This document shows, piece after piece, positions 16,167 to 26,052 of a stretch of DNA of 47,431 bases; position 1 is the first letter of the stretch, and each line of letters begins with the position of its first letter. The DNA is from Shewanella sp. HN-41 (GTDB lineage Bacteria; Pseudomonadota; Gammaproteobacteria; Enterobacterales; Shewanellaceae). The position numbers and the translations under genes are program-made. Below the pieces are notes generated by a model. That model worked only from the letters and a program-made list of their open reading frames with translations, ran no database searches and was not told the DNA's origin. The stretch spans positions 1 through 47,431 of the forward strand of contig NZ_AFOZ01000015.1 in NCBI RefSeq assembly GCF_000217915.1, written 5' to 3'.

Positions 16167-18869
16167 ATGAGTATTGTGGATTTGAACGGGTTTAATTCTT
16201 GCGCATTTATGCTATCACCTAAGGGAGAGTGGTTGGGTGAGAATCATGCATTTTCAATTGATACGTTTTTTTCCTGTTCCAAAAAAATACTGTGCGCTCA
16301 TTTTAATACCTTGAAATATAACTTATTTCCAGATGAAGATCTGATAGTAAATGGATGTCATATAAGATTTAAAATACTAGAGGCGACAACTAAAGATATC
16401 ATTGTATTTTGTAGTGTTATAAATGACTTTCAAATGGAACGTCAATTTAAATATAATCAATTTGAAAGTTTAGATGTTGCTAATTTTGATGGCTATCATC
16501 GACGACCTGTTTGTTCTGATGCATTTATTCTTATAAATAAATGGGGTCGTATTGAATCAATGAATGAGGTGTTTGAGTCCATATTTTCTTATTTGAATTG
16601 TGAGTGTTATACAGGTAAGCCATTTTTTACATTAATTAGTGATATTGTGAATCGTGAGTTTAAGGCTCTTAATAGGTCCCCTTTAAAAGTGCTTAAATGG
16701 TTTGATTTTAAACTTGAAAAAAATAAGCGGATTAAGTTTATATTCAAAAATGAGTCTGGATTGCTCCTTGAATATAGAGATGTTATTTTTGTCGATGGGA
16801 GTCGATTTGGTCTACTGATCTCTCAATCTGAGAGAGGTAAGCGCGAGGAAGCGCTAAAACAGGAATGTTCAACACTCGCGCAACTCAATAAACATCAGAG
16901 TGACTTTATTGCAACTCTTGGCCATGAAATTAGGACACCATTAAATGCGGTATTAGGTTTAATTGAACTCAGCTTGGGCAGTGTCAGGGCACAAGACAGA
17001 GCATTACTATCTATAGCATTTAGTACATCTAAACAAGTTTTGTCCCTTGCTAACAATATGTTGAATTACAAAAAATGGAGCGAAAATAAGTTAGAGATTA
17101 CCCGTAATGTCGTAGATATAAGAAAGCTAGCAGAATCTATTATTGATGCATTCAGTGTTCAAACGGATAAAAAAGGGATTGTGTTAGATTTTTATATGCC
17201 ATTAAGCTTTAGAAATAAGATAATCTGTGATGAAGTAAAAATGAGTCAGATTATCTATAATTTAATTTCCAATGCAATTAAGTTTTCTGATAAAAGCAAT
17301 GCCTCTGTCTTACTGATTATTGATGTTTTGGAAAAGGAATTTGATAGTGTTAAATTAAAGTTTTCAGTTGTTGATAATGGTATTGGTTTAACCGAAGATG
17401 AACAGTTGCGAGTGTTTGATAAATATGAGCAAGTATCATCTAATACTTTCAATCAACATCATGGTATTGGCCTGGGGTTATATATAAACAACAATTTATG
17501 TAATTCTATGGGGGCAGAACTTAAGGTTGTTAGTAAACTGGGTGAAGGTAGTATTTTCTATTTTGTGCTAGAATTTATGTTGGATGATGAAAATATTAAC
17601 GAGGTGGGTGATACTACATATGACTCTGAAAAAACTAGTTTAGTTAAAGTTTATACTAATAGCGCTTTATTCTATAAGTCTGTAAGTCGATATTCAAAAG
17701 AACTTAATTTTGAAATATTATATTTTCCGAGTAATGAAATAACTCATGCTAGTGTTGCTGATGGAATGTTTTTTATTGATTTAACTCAGAGTGATATTAT
17801 ATCGATAGATGAGTTTTTGACTCAATTATCGCCCCTAAGTGAATGTATTGTTGAATTGAGGAAAATGTCATTAACTAAACCCTATTTAGATGGTGAGATA
17901 ATGTTGTATCCACCGCTTAAGATACAGCAAGTTATTGACTTTGTTAATGTTAAAAGTTGCTTACATAGCATAGATGAGAAGAGCATAGGGGATGCTGATT
18001 ATAATGGTATCAGCGTATTGGTTATTGATGACTGCCAAGAAAACTTATTTGTTATTGAAAAACAACTGCTATCTTTGGGTGTGAAAGCGACATGTGTACA
18101 AGATCCTATACAAGCCATTGAACTTTTTAAAGTTAATAAGTTTAATGTCGTCATTTCAGATGTGGTGATGCCAACTATATATGGTGTCGATTTAGTGAGT
18201 GTCATTAGAGATATTGAACATTATAGAGAGTTAACACCATCGATTATTATTATGTTGACGGCAGAACATGGTGACGACTGTAGAGATGAATGTTTGCAAG
18301 CCGGTGCCAATAGGGTGCAAGTGAAACCCTTAGCCTTAAACGAATTGGTGGGGCTTTTGGATGACGTTAAGGCCATTTTTCCTCACCATACAAAGGACCA
18401 TTTTGTTATGGTTGGCAGCGATAATAATATCGAAGAGGATGACTTTGTTTGTTTTGATGAGCATGATGTAGAACGGTGTGAGGTGACACCGCAGTCACCG
18501 TCTACGGCGCAGTTGGTCAACTTCTCAGAGATATATAAGTTTGTTGGCGAAGATGTTAGTGATGAAGAGTTAGAGACATTTTTAGAGCAATATTATAGTA
18601 ATTTAATCGTAAAACGTGAAGCACTAAAATTGGCAATAATGGAGAATGATTTTCTGAGGATCAGCACCATTAGCCATACGCTTAAAAGTAATTCTCTTTT
18701 TGTTGGGGCTAAAAAACTCAATTTATCTTGTCAAGAATTAGAGAATATTTCACGTGATGACTCGGTTGATTACAATACACTATTAGATTGTTGGCAAGAA
18801 GTGGATGATGATTTGTTTACTTTGACGGAGTTTTTTATGCAGAGGAGTAATCAGAGTGGACAGAGTTAA
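16167..18869 (+). CDS. Hybrid histidine kinase with receiver and Hpt domains
   Basis: This is a 900-residue multidomain phosphorelay protein. Residues 1-105 form an uncharacterised sensor. A PAS-like domain lies at about 110-225. The HisKA domain has phospho-acceptor His253 in ATLGHEIRTPLNAVLG. The ATPase domain has the N box near Asn365 (NLISNAIKFS), DNGIGLTEDEQ near 400 and GIGLGLYI near 433. After a degenerate region at about 480-600 comes a receiver (VLVIDDCQENL near 616) with phospho-acceptor Asp665. The Hpt domain has His837 in ISHTLKSNSLFVGAKKL. There are no obvious membrane helices, so it is probably cytoplasmic. Domain order matches BarA/ArcB-like hybrids. The stop overlaps the next gene by 14 bases, so the response regulator is the likely partner. 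Confidence 0.92.
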   Translation: MSIVDLNGFNSCAFMLSPKGEWLGENHAFSIDTFFSCSKKILCAHFNTLKYNLFPDEDLIVNGCHIRFKILEATTKDIIVFCSVINDFQMERQFKYNQFESLDVANFDGYHRRPVCSDAFILINKWGRIESMNEVFESIFSYLNCECYTGKPFFTLISDIVNREFKALNRSPLKVLKWFDFKLEKNKRIKFIFKNESGLLLEYRDVIFVDGSRFGLLISQSERGKREEALKQECSTLAQLNKHQSDFIATLGHEIRTPLNAVLGLIELSLGSVRAQDRALLSIAFSTSKQVLSLANNMLNYKKWSENKLEITRNVVDIRKLAESIIDAFSVQTDKKGIVLDFYMPLSFRNKIICDEVKMSQIIYNLISNAIKFSDKSNASVLLIIDVLEKEFDSVKLKFSVVDNGIGLTEDEQLRVFDKYEQVSSNTFNQHHGIGLGLYINNNLCNSMGAELKVVSKLGEGSIFYFVLEFMLDDENINEVGDTTYDSEKTSLVKVYTNSALFYKSVSRYSKELNFEILYFPSNEITHASVADGMFFIDLTQSDIISIDEFLTQLSPLSECIVELRKMSLTKPYLDGEIMLYPPLKIQQVIDFVNVKSCLHSIDEKSIGDADYNGISVLVIDDCQENLFVIEKQLLSLGVKATCVQDPIQAIELFKVNKFNVVISDVVMPTIYGVDLVSVIRDIEHYRELTPSIIIMLTAEHGDDCRDECLQAGANRVQVKPLALNELVGLLDDVKAIFPHHTKDHFVMVGSDNNIEEDDFVCFDEHDVERCEVTPQSPSTAQLVNFSEIYKFVGEDVSDEELETFLEQYYSNLIVKREALKLAIMENDFLRISTISHTLKSNSLFVGAKKLNLSCQELENISRDDSVDYNTLLDCWQEVDDDLFTLTEFFMQRSNQSGQS

Positions 18870-20115
18870 TTTTGAGCATATAGTTCTCTATACGAACGAT
18901 CAAGAAAATGACAGATTGTTGATCAGTGTCCTGATACGCCATTTTTCTCGTATTCATGTCATTAAATCGAATGCCGAACTTATTGAACAGATAAAACAAT
19001 CAACACCTAAAGTTATTTTGGTTGCGGCCGAAACTTTGCAAGAAACCTTGCTCGTTTATTATGAAGCTATTGAGGCATTACAGGCTGTAGACATCTGCGA
19101 ACACGCCGTTGTTTCCCTTATTCCAAAACATCAGGAGAAAGAAGCGTACGAAGCTTATCGCAGTGGGATAATTAATGATTACTTAATCGCTAGGCCCATG
19201 TATGAAATACATAGGGCAATTATTATATGTACACATTTATTGAGAGAGATAGGGCTAAAGGGTAAATACAGAAAAGTTGAAGAATTTGTCAATGTGCAAG
19301 AGAATTACTCTACGCACATAAAAGAGATAGTTTTGAGAGGGGCTCAGAGAAAGAAAGATTTAGAACATGATTTTGAGTTGAGCTTAGAGGAGATAGATAA
19401 GTCTTTAGATAAGGCTGAGTCGCATCTTGTAAATAATAAAGCTGCCGAGTTAGACGTGGCATCATTAAAAAAAATATTATCTTTCATTCGCTCTAATGAG
19501 ATTCGACCTGCACTGTTGAAATTACAAAGTAAAGCATTGCACTTACTCGAGCTTGTTGTTACTGACGTGTCAAATGTTGCATCAGTTGCAGAAACCCCTT
19601 TACCAGAAGAGGAGGAGGTAGTGGCCACACATAAAAACACTTCTCCGGTTTCTGACACTAAATATACCTATAATAGATTATATTCCGAATCAAAAACTGC
19701 GACTACATCACCACAGGCAATTGAAATTCCGATAGTCCCAAAGATGTTAATTGTGGAAGATGATCATATTAGTTTGAATCTTACTATTATGCTTCTTAGA
19801 ACCTATGCTATAGAACTTGATACATCCCTATCGGGACGTATGGCATTAGATTTGTTGTCGAAGAAAAAATATGACGTTATTTTAATGGATATAAATCTTC
19901 CTGATACCAATGGGTTTTATATTATAAATCATGTAAATAAAACTAATGGGATAAATTCAAACACACCTATTGTCATGTTGACAGGTAATAAAAACAAATC
20001 ATCTGTTCAGCAAGCTGTAGCCGCTGGCGCAAAAGGCTATATTATTAAGCCACTATATAAGGAGTCGATAGTGAAACTTTTTCGAAAATACGATATTCCA
20101 TTGCATTTACGTTGA
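18856..20115 (+). CDS. Response regulator with two receiver-like domains
   Basis: This is a 419-residue protein starting at GTG 18856, with AGAGGAG 8 bases upstream inside the kinase gene (14-base overlap). Residues about 1-130 are a degenerate receiver: the expected phospho-acceptor strand reads KVILVAAETL with no aspartate. A helical, coiled-coil-like linker covers about 130-245. The C-terminal canonical receiver (about 295-415) has MLIVEDDHISLN, phospho-acceptor Asp345 in VILMDINLP, Thr in VMLTGN and Lys in YIIKPL. There is no DNA-binding or enzymatic output domain, so output is presumably through protein interaction. It closes the signalling operon; a terminator follows. Confidence 0.85.
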   Translation: MDRVNFEHIVLYTNDQENDRLLISVLIRHFSRIHVIKSNAELIEQIKQSTPKVILVAAETLQETLLVYYEAIEALQAVDICEHAVVSLIPKHQEKEAYEAYRSGIINDYLIARPMYEIHRAIIICTHLLREIGLKGKYRKVEEFVNVQENYSTHIKEIVLRGAQRKKDLEHDFELSLEEIDKSLDKAESHLVNNKAAELDVASLKKILSFIRSNEIRPALLKLQSKALHLLELVVTDVSNVASVAETPLPEEEEVVATHKNTSPVSDTKYTYNRLYSESKTATTSPQAIEIPIVPKMLIVEDDHISLNLTIMLLRTYAIELDTSLSGRMALDLLSKKKYDVILMDINLPDTNGFYIINHVNKTNGINSNTPIVMLTGNKNKSSVQQAVAAGAKGYIIKPLYKESIVKLFRKYDIPLHLR

Positions 20116-20163
20116 TATAATATTCAGACAATGAATTTCATCATTTTAGCGGCAGTAGAATAA

Positions 20164-20192
20164 AAAAGCGTCCACCTTCGGACGCTTTTATA
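20164..20192. terminator. Bidirectional terminator between response regulator and helicase
   Basis: Stem AAAAGCGTCC (20164-20173), loop ACCTTC, GGACGCTTTT (20180-20189). A/T runs on both sides suit termination of both convergent genes. Confidence 0.9.
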
Positions 20193-20246
20193 TATATATA
20201 TTTTAGTTTAATTCAACAACGCTGCGGTTTAAGTTTATCTCACATA

Positions 20247-21545
20247 TCACTTTAGCTTGTTAGCTTTACTTGGCTGGCCGACTTTGACTTTGACGCGGCG
20301 GCCCTGCATATTTTTTTCCGCGATAACCTGTGCGCCAACGTTGTCGGTTCTTTGTTGCTTTTTGGCAAAACTGCGACGGGTTTGCAGTTGTTTTAAGAGC
20401 AGCTCGCGGCTACCAACTTCATAACCTGGGACAGTGACACGACGAATTTGCTGGCCGATAAGTTTTTCGATATCTGCCAATGTGCGCTCTTCTTCGCGGC
20501 TAACGAATGAAATGGCGACACCGGTTTTTCCTGCACGGCCAGTTCGACCGATCCGGTGAACATAGTCTTCGGCGAGGAAAGGTAAGTCGTAGTTGACAAC
20601 ATACTCTAGGCTTGGAATATCTAAACCGCGGGCGGCAACTTCGGTCGCGACTAATACGCGAACTTTGCCTGCAACAAATTCGCGCAGCGCGCGGCGACGG
20701 CTACCTTGTGCCTTTTCACCATGCACCACTTCAGAGGGAATGCCATCTAAATTTAATTCTTTGACTAAAGTATCCGCGGCTTCGCGTGTCGCAGTAAATA
20801 CCAATACTTGTTGCCAGTTTTTCTTACCGATAAGCTCAGATAACAGTTCACGTTTACGGCGTTGTTCAACCGGATAAACTACTTGGCTGACGGTATCGGC
20901 GGTGGTGTTTTGCTTATCGACGCTGATCACCTGCGGTTTGACCATCATATCGTTGGCGAGTTTCTTCACGGCACTCGAGAAAGTAGCCGAGAATAACAGG
21001 TTTTGACGCTTCTTATTGACCGCTTGGAGGATCTTTTGGATATCGGCGCTAAAGCCCATATCCAACATACGGTCGGCTTCGTCGAGCACTAAAAAGTCGA
21101 CGTTCGACAGACTTAAATTACAGGCGGTAAGATGCTCGAGTAAACGACCTGGCGTGGCAACGATTACATCGGCGCCGCGTTTCAGCTTTTGCGCTTGAGT
21201 CTCGACTTTTACGCCGCCGTAAATAGTTAACACGCTGAAGTTTAAGTATTTGCAGTAAGCCGTAACGTTGTCAGCGACTTGAGCCGCAAGCTCACGGGTC
21301 GGGGTAAGGATCAATACGCGGGCATTCGACTTTAACGTTTCGCTTGGATTTTCAACCATCTTTTGCAGGATCGGCAGCGCAAAGGCGGCAGTCTTACCCG
21401 TACCGGTTTGGGCACTGGCTAAGACATCTTGGCCGCGGCGGATAGCAGGTATCGCTTGCTGCTGAATAGGCGTCATTTGTTGATAACCGCAATCTGAGAT
21501 AGCGCGCAAAATCTCGGGGGAAAAACTAAAAGATTCAAATCTCAT
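20247..21545 (-). CDS. rhlE: DEAD-box RNA helicase, RhlE type
   Basis: This is a 432-residue ATP-dependent RNA helicase acting in RNA remodelling, ribosome assembly or decay. Motifs occur in order: Q motif GYQQMTPIQQQAIP; Walker A ASAQTGTGKTAAFALP; PTRELAAQ; TPGRLLEHL; DEAD; SAT; then in domain 2 VLVATEVAARGLDIP and HRIGRTGRAG. The basic C-terminal tail of about 60 residues (QTRRSFAKKQQRTDN) is short, as in RhlE rather than DeaD. AGGAAT lies 7 bases before the ATG. Shewanella carries several RhlE-like paralogues, so the symbol is a subfamily label. Confidence 0.92.
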   Translation of the reverse strand: MRFESFSFSPEILRAISDCGYQQMTPIQQQAIPAIRRGQDVLASAQTGTGKTAAFALPILQKMVENPSETLKSNARVLILTPTRELAAQVADNVTAYCKYLNFSVLTIYGGVKVETQAQKLKRGADVIVATPGRLLEHLTACNLSLSNVDFLVLDEADRMLDMGFSADIQKILQAVNKKRQNLLFSATFSSAVKKLANDMMVKPQVISVDKQNTTADTVSQVVYPVEQRRKRELLSELIGKKNWQQVLVFTATREAADTLVKELNLDGIPSEVVHGEKAQGSRRRALREFVAGKVRVLVATEVAARGLDIPSLEYVVNYDLPFLAEDYVHRIGRTGRAGKTGVAISFVSREEERTLADIEKLIGQQIRRVTVPGYEVGSRELLLKQLQTRRSFAKKQQRTDNVGAQVIAEKNMQGRRVKVKVGQPSKANKLK

Positions 21546-21832
21546 TTTGGATTCCTATCATTCACTTATTCAAACATTCAAGCCCCAAGTTTTGCTCTGC
21601 CACGCAGGGGGCGACATCACATTTGGTTTGCTCATTCTTCCACACAGATTTATAAGAAAAATGGCGGGCGCGGAGTATAGCAAAATTTTAGGTTAAAACC
21701 TGTACTTTTTAACCCTGTCTGCGCTTTATACCGACTTGGCGCCCCAATTCCTCAGTCGAACAAGGTATTGGGCGCCTTTAAACGACGCTTTGCAAGAACC
21801 CGCATTTGAGGTTGTTTGATTATTTCTACGCC
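21546..21832. other. Intergenic region between chemoreceptor and helicase
   Basis: This 287-base stretch on the helicase's upstream side is rich in short T runs and likely carries the helicase promoter and 5' leader. I see no open frame or clear structured RNA. Confidence 0.4.
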
Positions 21833-23401
21833 CTAGCCAAAGGCTCTACGTAACCCCTGCGCCTTCTGGGCATTGTGTTTTAGGTGATTGGCAGCTTCAC
21901 CAATTTGATGGGTTGCGGTGAGGTTTTCACTGCTAGTCTGGCTGATGGAGTGGATATTACTGGTGATCTCATTGACCACTTGGCGCTGCTGATCGGCGGC
22001 AACGGCGTTTTGCTGGGCAAAGGTGTGGATTTCACTGACCTCTTGGTAGATGGTGTTGACGTTATTGGCGGATGCTTGAATATCATTGGCGCAGAGTTCG
22101 GCGTGTTGGCGGCTCTGCTCCATTTCCTTGGCCCAGGCATTTAACATGTTAAACATCTTATCGACACTCTGGGAAATGCTGTTTGTCGACAGTTGGGTGC
22201 GACTCGAGAGGGCGCGAACCTCATCGGCAACGACGGCAAATCCTCTGCCTTGTTCACCTGCGCGGGCGGCTTCAATGGCGGCATTGAGTGCGAGTAGATT
22301 CGTTTGTTCGGCGATAGAATCAATTTCGCCCATGGCATTGGCTACCCGTTCTGCTTCCCGATTCAATTGATGGGCATTGTTAGCTGCATCGGCAACGGAT
22401 TTCGCTAATAACTCAATCTGTTGAGTGTTGGCCTTCATATTGGCGCTACTTTTCAGGCAGAGATCGTAAGCGGTGTTGATGCTGGTCGATGTCAGGTGGG
22501 TATTTTGTGCGACTTCGGCGATGGTGGCACTCATTTCTTCCATCGCACTGGCGAGTTGTTCTAGCTGGTTTTTCTCTTGATCTAGGCTGACATAGGTCTG
22601 CTCAGTGGTGATGACTAATTGGTCGGCTATGGTATGTAGATGATTGGCTTGATCTTGGGTTCGACCGAGTACACCATTCATTTTGGCCTGTAGCATGATC
22701 AGTTGGAAATCAAGGATGGATGAGGTATCGGCACCGGAATAAATGTAACGACTGATAGAGTCGTATTCTTGCTGCATCTGCAACAGTTGAGTCGGGATGC
22801 GAAAGGCTTCATCGTAGAATATCGCCAAGTTGAGTCCCATAAGAATCGCCCCTGCGATGATCACGCCCCATCCCCAAAAATAACCCGCGATCAGTAATCC
22901 CGTGAAAGCAACAATAGCTGAGACAAAGCGTTTTTGCATCAAACTTAAGGGTTTAGGTATGGATTTGTTCTGCTTAAGCCTTTGGTATATATCGGTTGCT
23001 TTAGTCACGTAGGCCGCTTTAGGCTGAATACGTACCGATTGATATCCTACGATAGTGCCGTTTTCGAATAGGGGTGATACAAAGGCATCTACCCAATAAA
23101 AGTCACCGTTTTTACAGCGATTTTTCACCACACCGCGCCAGGATTGACCGGATTTAAGCTTTTCCCACATTTCTTTAAAAGCGGCACTGGGCATATCGGG
23201 ATGACGCACCACATTGTGGGGAGCCCCCAGCAGTTCTTGGGCACTATAGCCGGAAATGCTGATAAAGCGATCATTCACATAAGTGATGATACCGCGGGTA
23301 TCTGTGGTGGAGATCAGTTCGTCTTGTGCGGTTAAACGGATTTCTTGTTCTGCTTGCCCCATATGTGAGGGGCGATTTCCGATGAAGTTACTCTGGCTCA
23401 T
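21833..23401 (-). CDS. Aer-like PAS-containing methyl-accepting chemotaxis protein
   Basis: This is a 522-residue chemoreceptor of the aerotaxis (Aer) architecture. A cytoplasmic N-terminal PAS domain lies at about 20-125 ([20 protein letters not shown], then [18 protein letters not shown], the FAD/heme-type PAS core). A membrane hairpin at about 160-200 includes [27 protein letters not shown]. The signalling domain has the invariant hairpin tip [20 protein letters not shown] near 375 and [18 protein letters not shown]. Such receptors sense redox or energy state and signal to CheA/CheW. The ligand/cofactor is inferred from PAS type only. It is monocistronic. Confidence 0.92.
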   Translation of the reverse strand: MSQSNFIGNRPSHMGQAEQEIRLTAQDELISTTDTRGIITYVNDRFISISGYSAQELLGAPHNVVRHPDMPSAAFKEMWEKLKSGQSWRGVVKNRCKNGDFYWVDAFVSPLFENGTIVGYQSVRIQPKAAYVTKATDIYQRLKQNKSIPKPLSLMQKRFVSAIVAFTGLLIAGYFWGWGVIIAGAILMGLNLAIFYDEAFRIPTQLLQMQQEYDSISRYIYSGADTSSILDFQLIMLQAKMNGVLGRTQDQANHLHTIADQLVITTEQTYVSLDQEKNQLEQLASAMEEMSATIAEVAQNTHLTSTSINTAYDLCLKSSANMKANTQQIELLAKSVADAANNAHQLNREAERVANAMGEIDSIAEQTNLLALNAAIEAARAGEQGRGFAVVADEVRALSSRTQLSTNSISQSVDKMFNMLNAWAKEMEQSRQHAELCANDIQASANNVNTIYQEVSEIHTFAQQNAVAADQQRQVVNEITSNIHSISQTSSENLTATHQIGEAANHLKHNAQKAQGLRRAFG

Positions 23402-23876
23402 TTAGTGTGTCCATTCAGGGCCGATACGACGTTTAGGGTAAATGTAACTGGTAAAACGGGTGCCAGCTCTCATTGGGGTCGGCTTATTGTGTGATAATGG
23501 TATCATTCTTGTGGGGTTATTGGAGAGGGATTTCTAGCTTTAACCCCAATAAAAGTAATGATTTTTAAATTTTGTAAGTTTCTACAAATATTGCATTTTT
23601 AATTCGCTTTCAAACGAGTGTTTATCCTGTGAAAAGGCAAATTTCAGTGTTTTGTATCAGGTCTGTTTTTAGCTTATGACGGGCTAAAGTTGTTATAGGT
23701 TAATAAGCCTAAATAGTGGCAGGAGCTTAGGTGAAAAACATCAGCCTGACTATTGGACTTATGTCGTGATTGAGCTTGCAGAACTGTAAATTAATCGGCG
23801 GGATCCAGCCTTGAAGCTGCTCTTAATAAAAAGCCCAAGCGTTGGCCTGGGCTTTAGTGTTTGCTGCCGATTAACG
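23402..23876. other. Intergenic region, no gene seen
   Basis: This 475-base stretch lies upstream of the chemoreceptor and downstream of the aminopeptidase. The right end holds a terminator (listed). The rest is AT-rich with no credible open frame and presumably carries the chemoreceptor promoter. Confidence 0.4.
23826..23857 (-). terminator. Terminator of the Xaa-Pro aminopeptidase gene
   Basis: Stem AAAGCCCA (23830-23837) with TGGGCTTT (23848-23855). On the minus strand the second arm is followed by a run of T, about 20 bases after the aminopeptidase stop. Confidence 0.75.
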
Positions 23877-25691
23877 TTAGATGGCTTTTGTCGCCTGTGT
23901 TAACCACTTGAGTTCATCGCCCGACATCAGGGGCGCCAGAGTATTGAATACCTTACTATGGTAGTGATTAAACCAGTCAATTTCGCCTTGGGTTAACAGG
24001 CTCTTATCGATAAGACGTGCATCCATAGGGATCATTGTCAGTGCATCGAACTCATACATTTCACGCTCGGCACCTTTAAGTGCTTCACAGGGCTGCACTA
24101 CCACTAAGTTCTCTAAGCGGATCCCAAAACTCTGTGCACGGTAATACCCCGGCTCGTTGGAGAGCACCATGCCGGGCATCAGCGCGATACCGTTGATATT
24201 TTTACCTATGCGCTGCGGGCCTTCATGCACACTTAAAAAGTGACCTACGCCATGGCCTGTGCCGTGGTCGTAATCAAATCCATGTTGCCATAAATATTGG
24301 CGGGCGAATGCGTCGAGCTGCTGCCCTGAAGTGCCTTTAGGGAAGCGAGCCTGGTCCAGCGCGATATGGCCTTTTAGCACCAGTGTGACCATTTTTTTAT
24401 GTTCATCGGTTACTTTGCCAATCGCTATGGTACGGGTCACATCCGTGGTGCCATCAATGTATTGCGCGCCAGAATCGACTAGATAGATGCTGTCCATCGT
24501 CATCATCGCTGGGGTGCCGTTATTGTGATTATAATGGCACATGGCGGCATTGGGGCCCGCGGCTGAAATGGTATCGAAACTTGGCTCGCGGTAACGCTCA
24601 TCTTCTAGGCGAAAACTTTCCAATTTATCCGCAAGGGAGCCTTCATCGTGCATACGATTTGCCGCGACCTCGGCATCAAGCCATGCGAGAAAACGGCTCA
24701 CAGCGACGCCATCACGGATATGGCAGGCACGCATTCCGGCAAGTTCAGCAGGGTTTTTCTGCGCCTTAGGCAAAGCGACTGGATCGATTCCGGCAATTAA
24801 CTTAGCGCCGGCTTCACGGGCGATATTTTGTGCCCAAGCGTTGGCAGAATTAGGATCGGCAAGCAGTTTCACCCCCTGCAAACTTGCCAAGGTATCGGCA
24901 AGAGAGGCTTCGCTCTTAAAGCTCACGCCTGCACCAACGTGTTCCTCAATGCCCTCTGGGAGTTTGCTTAAATCGGTAAAGAGCTGCATATCGCCATTGG
25001 CGTGGAGCAACGCACTACCCAATACAACCGGTAGACGTGGCACATCGTTACCACGGATATTGAGCAGCCAGCAAAAAGAGTCTAAGGCGGCGATCAGCGC
25101 GACATCGGCGCCGGCTTTTTTAACTAGCGCGCCAATTTCGGTACGCTTTTGCAGGCTGGTTTTACCCGCGCTTTCGTTACTAAATAAAGTGATAGCTGCG
25201 TTCGATGGTGTAGGTCTATTTTGCCAATGCTTATCAATGGGATTCTGTTCGACGGCAACCAGTTCAATTTGGGCTTTTGCAAGCGTGGCTTTGGCGTTTT
25301 CAAACCAAGCTAAAGTATGCAATCTTGCATCGAAGCCAACGCGGGAGCCTGCGGCTAGCGTGTCACATAACCACTCTATTTGTGGGGTGTCGGTTAGGCT
25401 TTCGTAGCTAAAAAGGTTAGCCTCCACCTGCAAACGCACTTGCACCGTATAGCGGCCGTCGGTAAAGATAGCGGCCTTGTCCTTTAAGACAATGGCCATG
25501 CCCGCTGAACCAGTAAAATCCGTTGCCCAGTACAGACGCTCGTTGTGCTCTGGTACATATTCGCCCAAATATTCATCGGCGCGGGGGATGATAAAGGCAT
25601 CTAAATTGGTGCTTGCGAGTTCGCTACGAATGGCGGCAAGACGGTTAGCAATCTTATTAGGCGGTATGGATTGTGACGATAGTGACGACAT
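23877..25691 (-). CDS. M24B Xaa-Pro aminopeptidase (three-domain type)
   Basis: This is a 604-residue metallopeptidase that removes an N-terminal residue preceding proline, cytoplasmic. The ATG at 25691 follows GGGAG at 7 bases; an in-frame ATG at 25712 has no ribosome site and is rejected. It has two N-terminal creatinase-like domains (about 1-300) and a C-terminal pita-bread catalytic domain. The metal ligands can be followed: first Asp in DSGAQYIDG, second in GTTDVTRT, His in GTGHGVGHFLSVHEGPQ, Glu in NEPGYY and Glu in GIRLENLVVV. The 600-residue length matches the eukaryotic APP1-like (XPNPEP1) class rather than the 440-residue E. coli PepP. Confidence 0.93.
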   Translation of the reverse strand: MSSLSSQSIPPNKIANRLAAIRSELASTNLDAFIIPRADEYLGEYVPEHNERLYWATDFTGSAGMAIVLKDKAAIFTDGRYTVQVRLQVEANLFSYESLTDTPQIEWLCDTLAAGSRVGFDARLHTLAWFENAKATLAKAQIELVAVEQNPIDKHWQNRPTPSNAAITLFSNESAGKTSLQKRTEIGALVKKAGADVALIAALDSFCWLLNIRGNDVPRLPVVLGSALLHANGDMQLFTDLSKLPEGIEEHVGAGVSFKSEASLADTLASLQGVKLLADPNSANAWAQNIAREAGAKLIAGIDPVALPKAQKNPAELAGMRACHIRDGVAVSRFLAWLDAEVAANRMHDEGSLADKLESFRLEDERYREPSFDTISAAGPNAAMCHYNHNNGTPAMMTMDSIYLVDSGAQYIDGTTDVTRTIAIGKVTDEHKKMVTLVLKGHIALDQARFPKGTSGQQLDAFARQYLWQHGFDYDHGTGHGVGHFLSVHEGPQRIGKNINGIALMPGMVLSNEPGYYRAQSFGIRLENLVVVQPCEALKGAEREMYEFDALTMIPMDARLIDKSLLTQGEIDWFNHYHSKVFNTLAPLMSGDELKWLTQATKAI

Positions 25692-26052
25692 AGGGACTCC
25701 CAATATTGGCATTGGCTACTGACGTAGGCGGCCAAATTATAATGCGTAATGCTGGCGAAAAGGATGCAAATTGGTGGCGATTATCGCAAGCTCAACGACT
25801 AAGATGCAAGGGGATGGAATAAAGGATTTTGTATACAATTTTGTTTTTTAAGCATCACTTTGCGATAACAAGGGGAGTGATCTTAGGCTAATTCTCAAAT
25901 TGAAATGTTATCTTTGTCACTCAGTTATTCCGACTAATTCTTACAAATTAGCTACTTAAGTTTTATTCAATCGCTAATATTGACCCATTATGCTAACATT
26001 CGCCATCTCCGCTCGGGGTCAGAGGGGAGCACATGTATCAGTGGAGTTGGCG
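25692..26052. other. Divergent intergenic region with TTGTATACAA palindrome
   Basis: This 361-base gap separates the aminopeptidase and ROK genes. A perfect 10-bp palindrome, TTGTATACAA, lies at 25829-25838, a shape used by GntR-family regulators. GTGGAG at 26041-26046 is the ROK ribosome site. No gene is seen. Confidence 0.4.
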
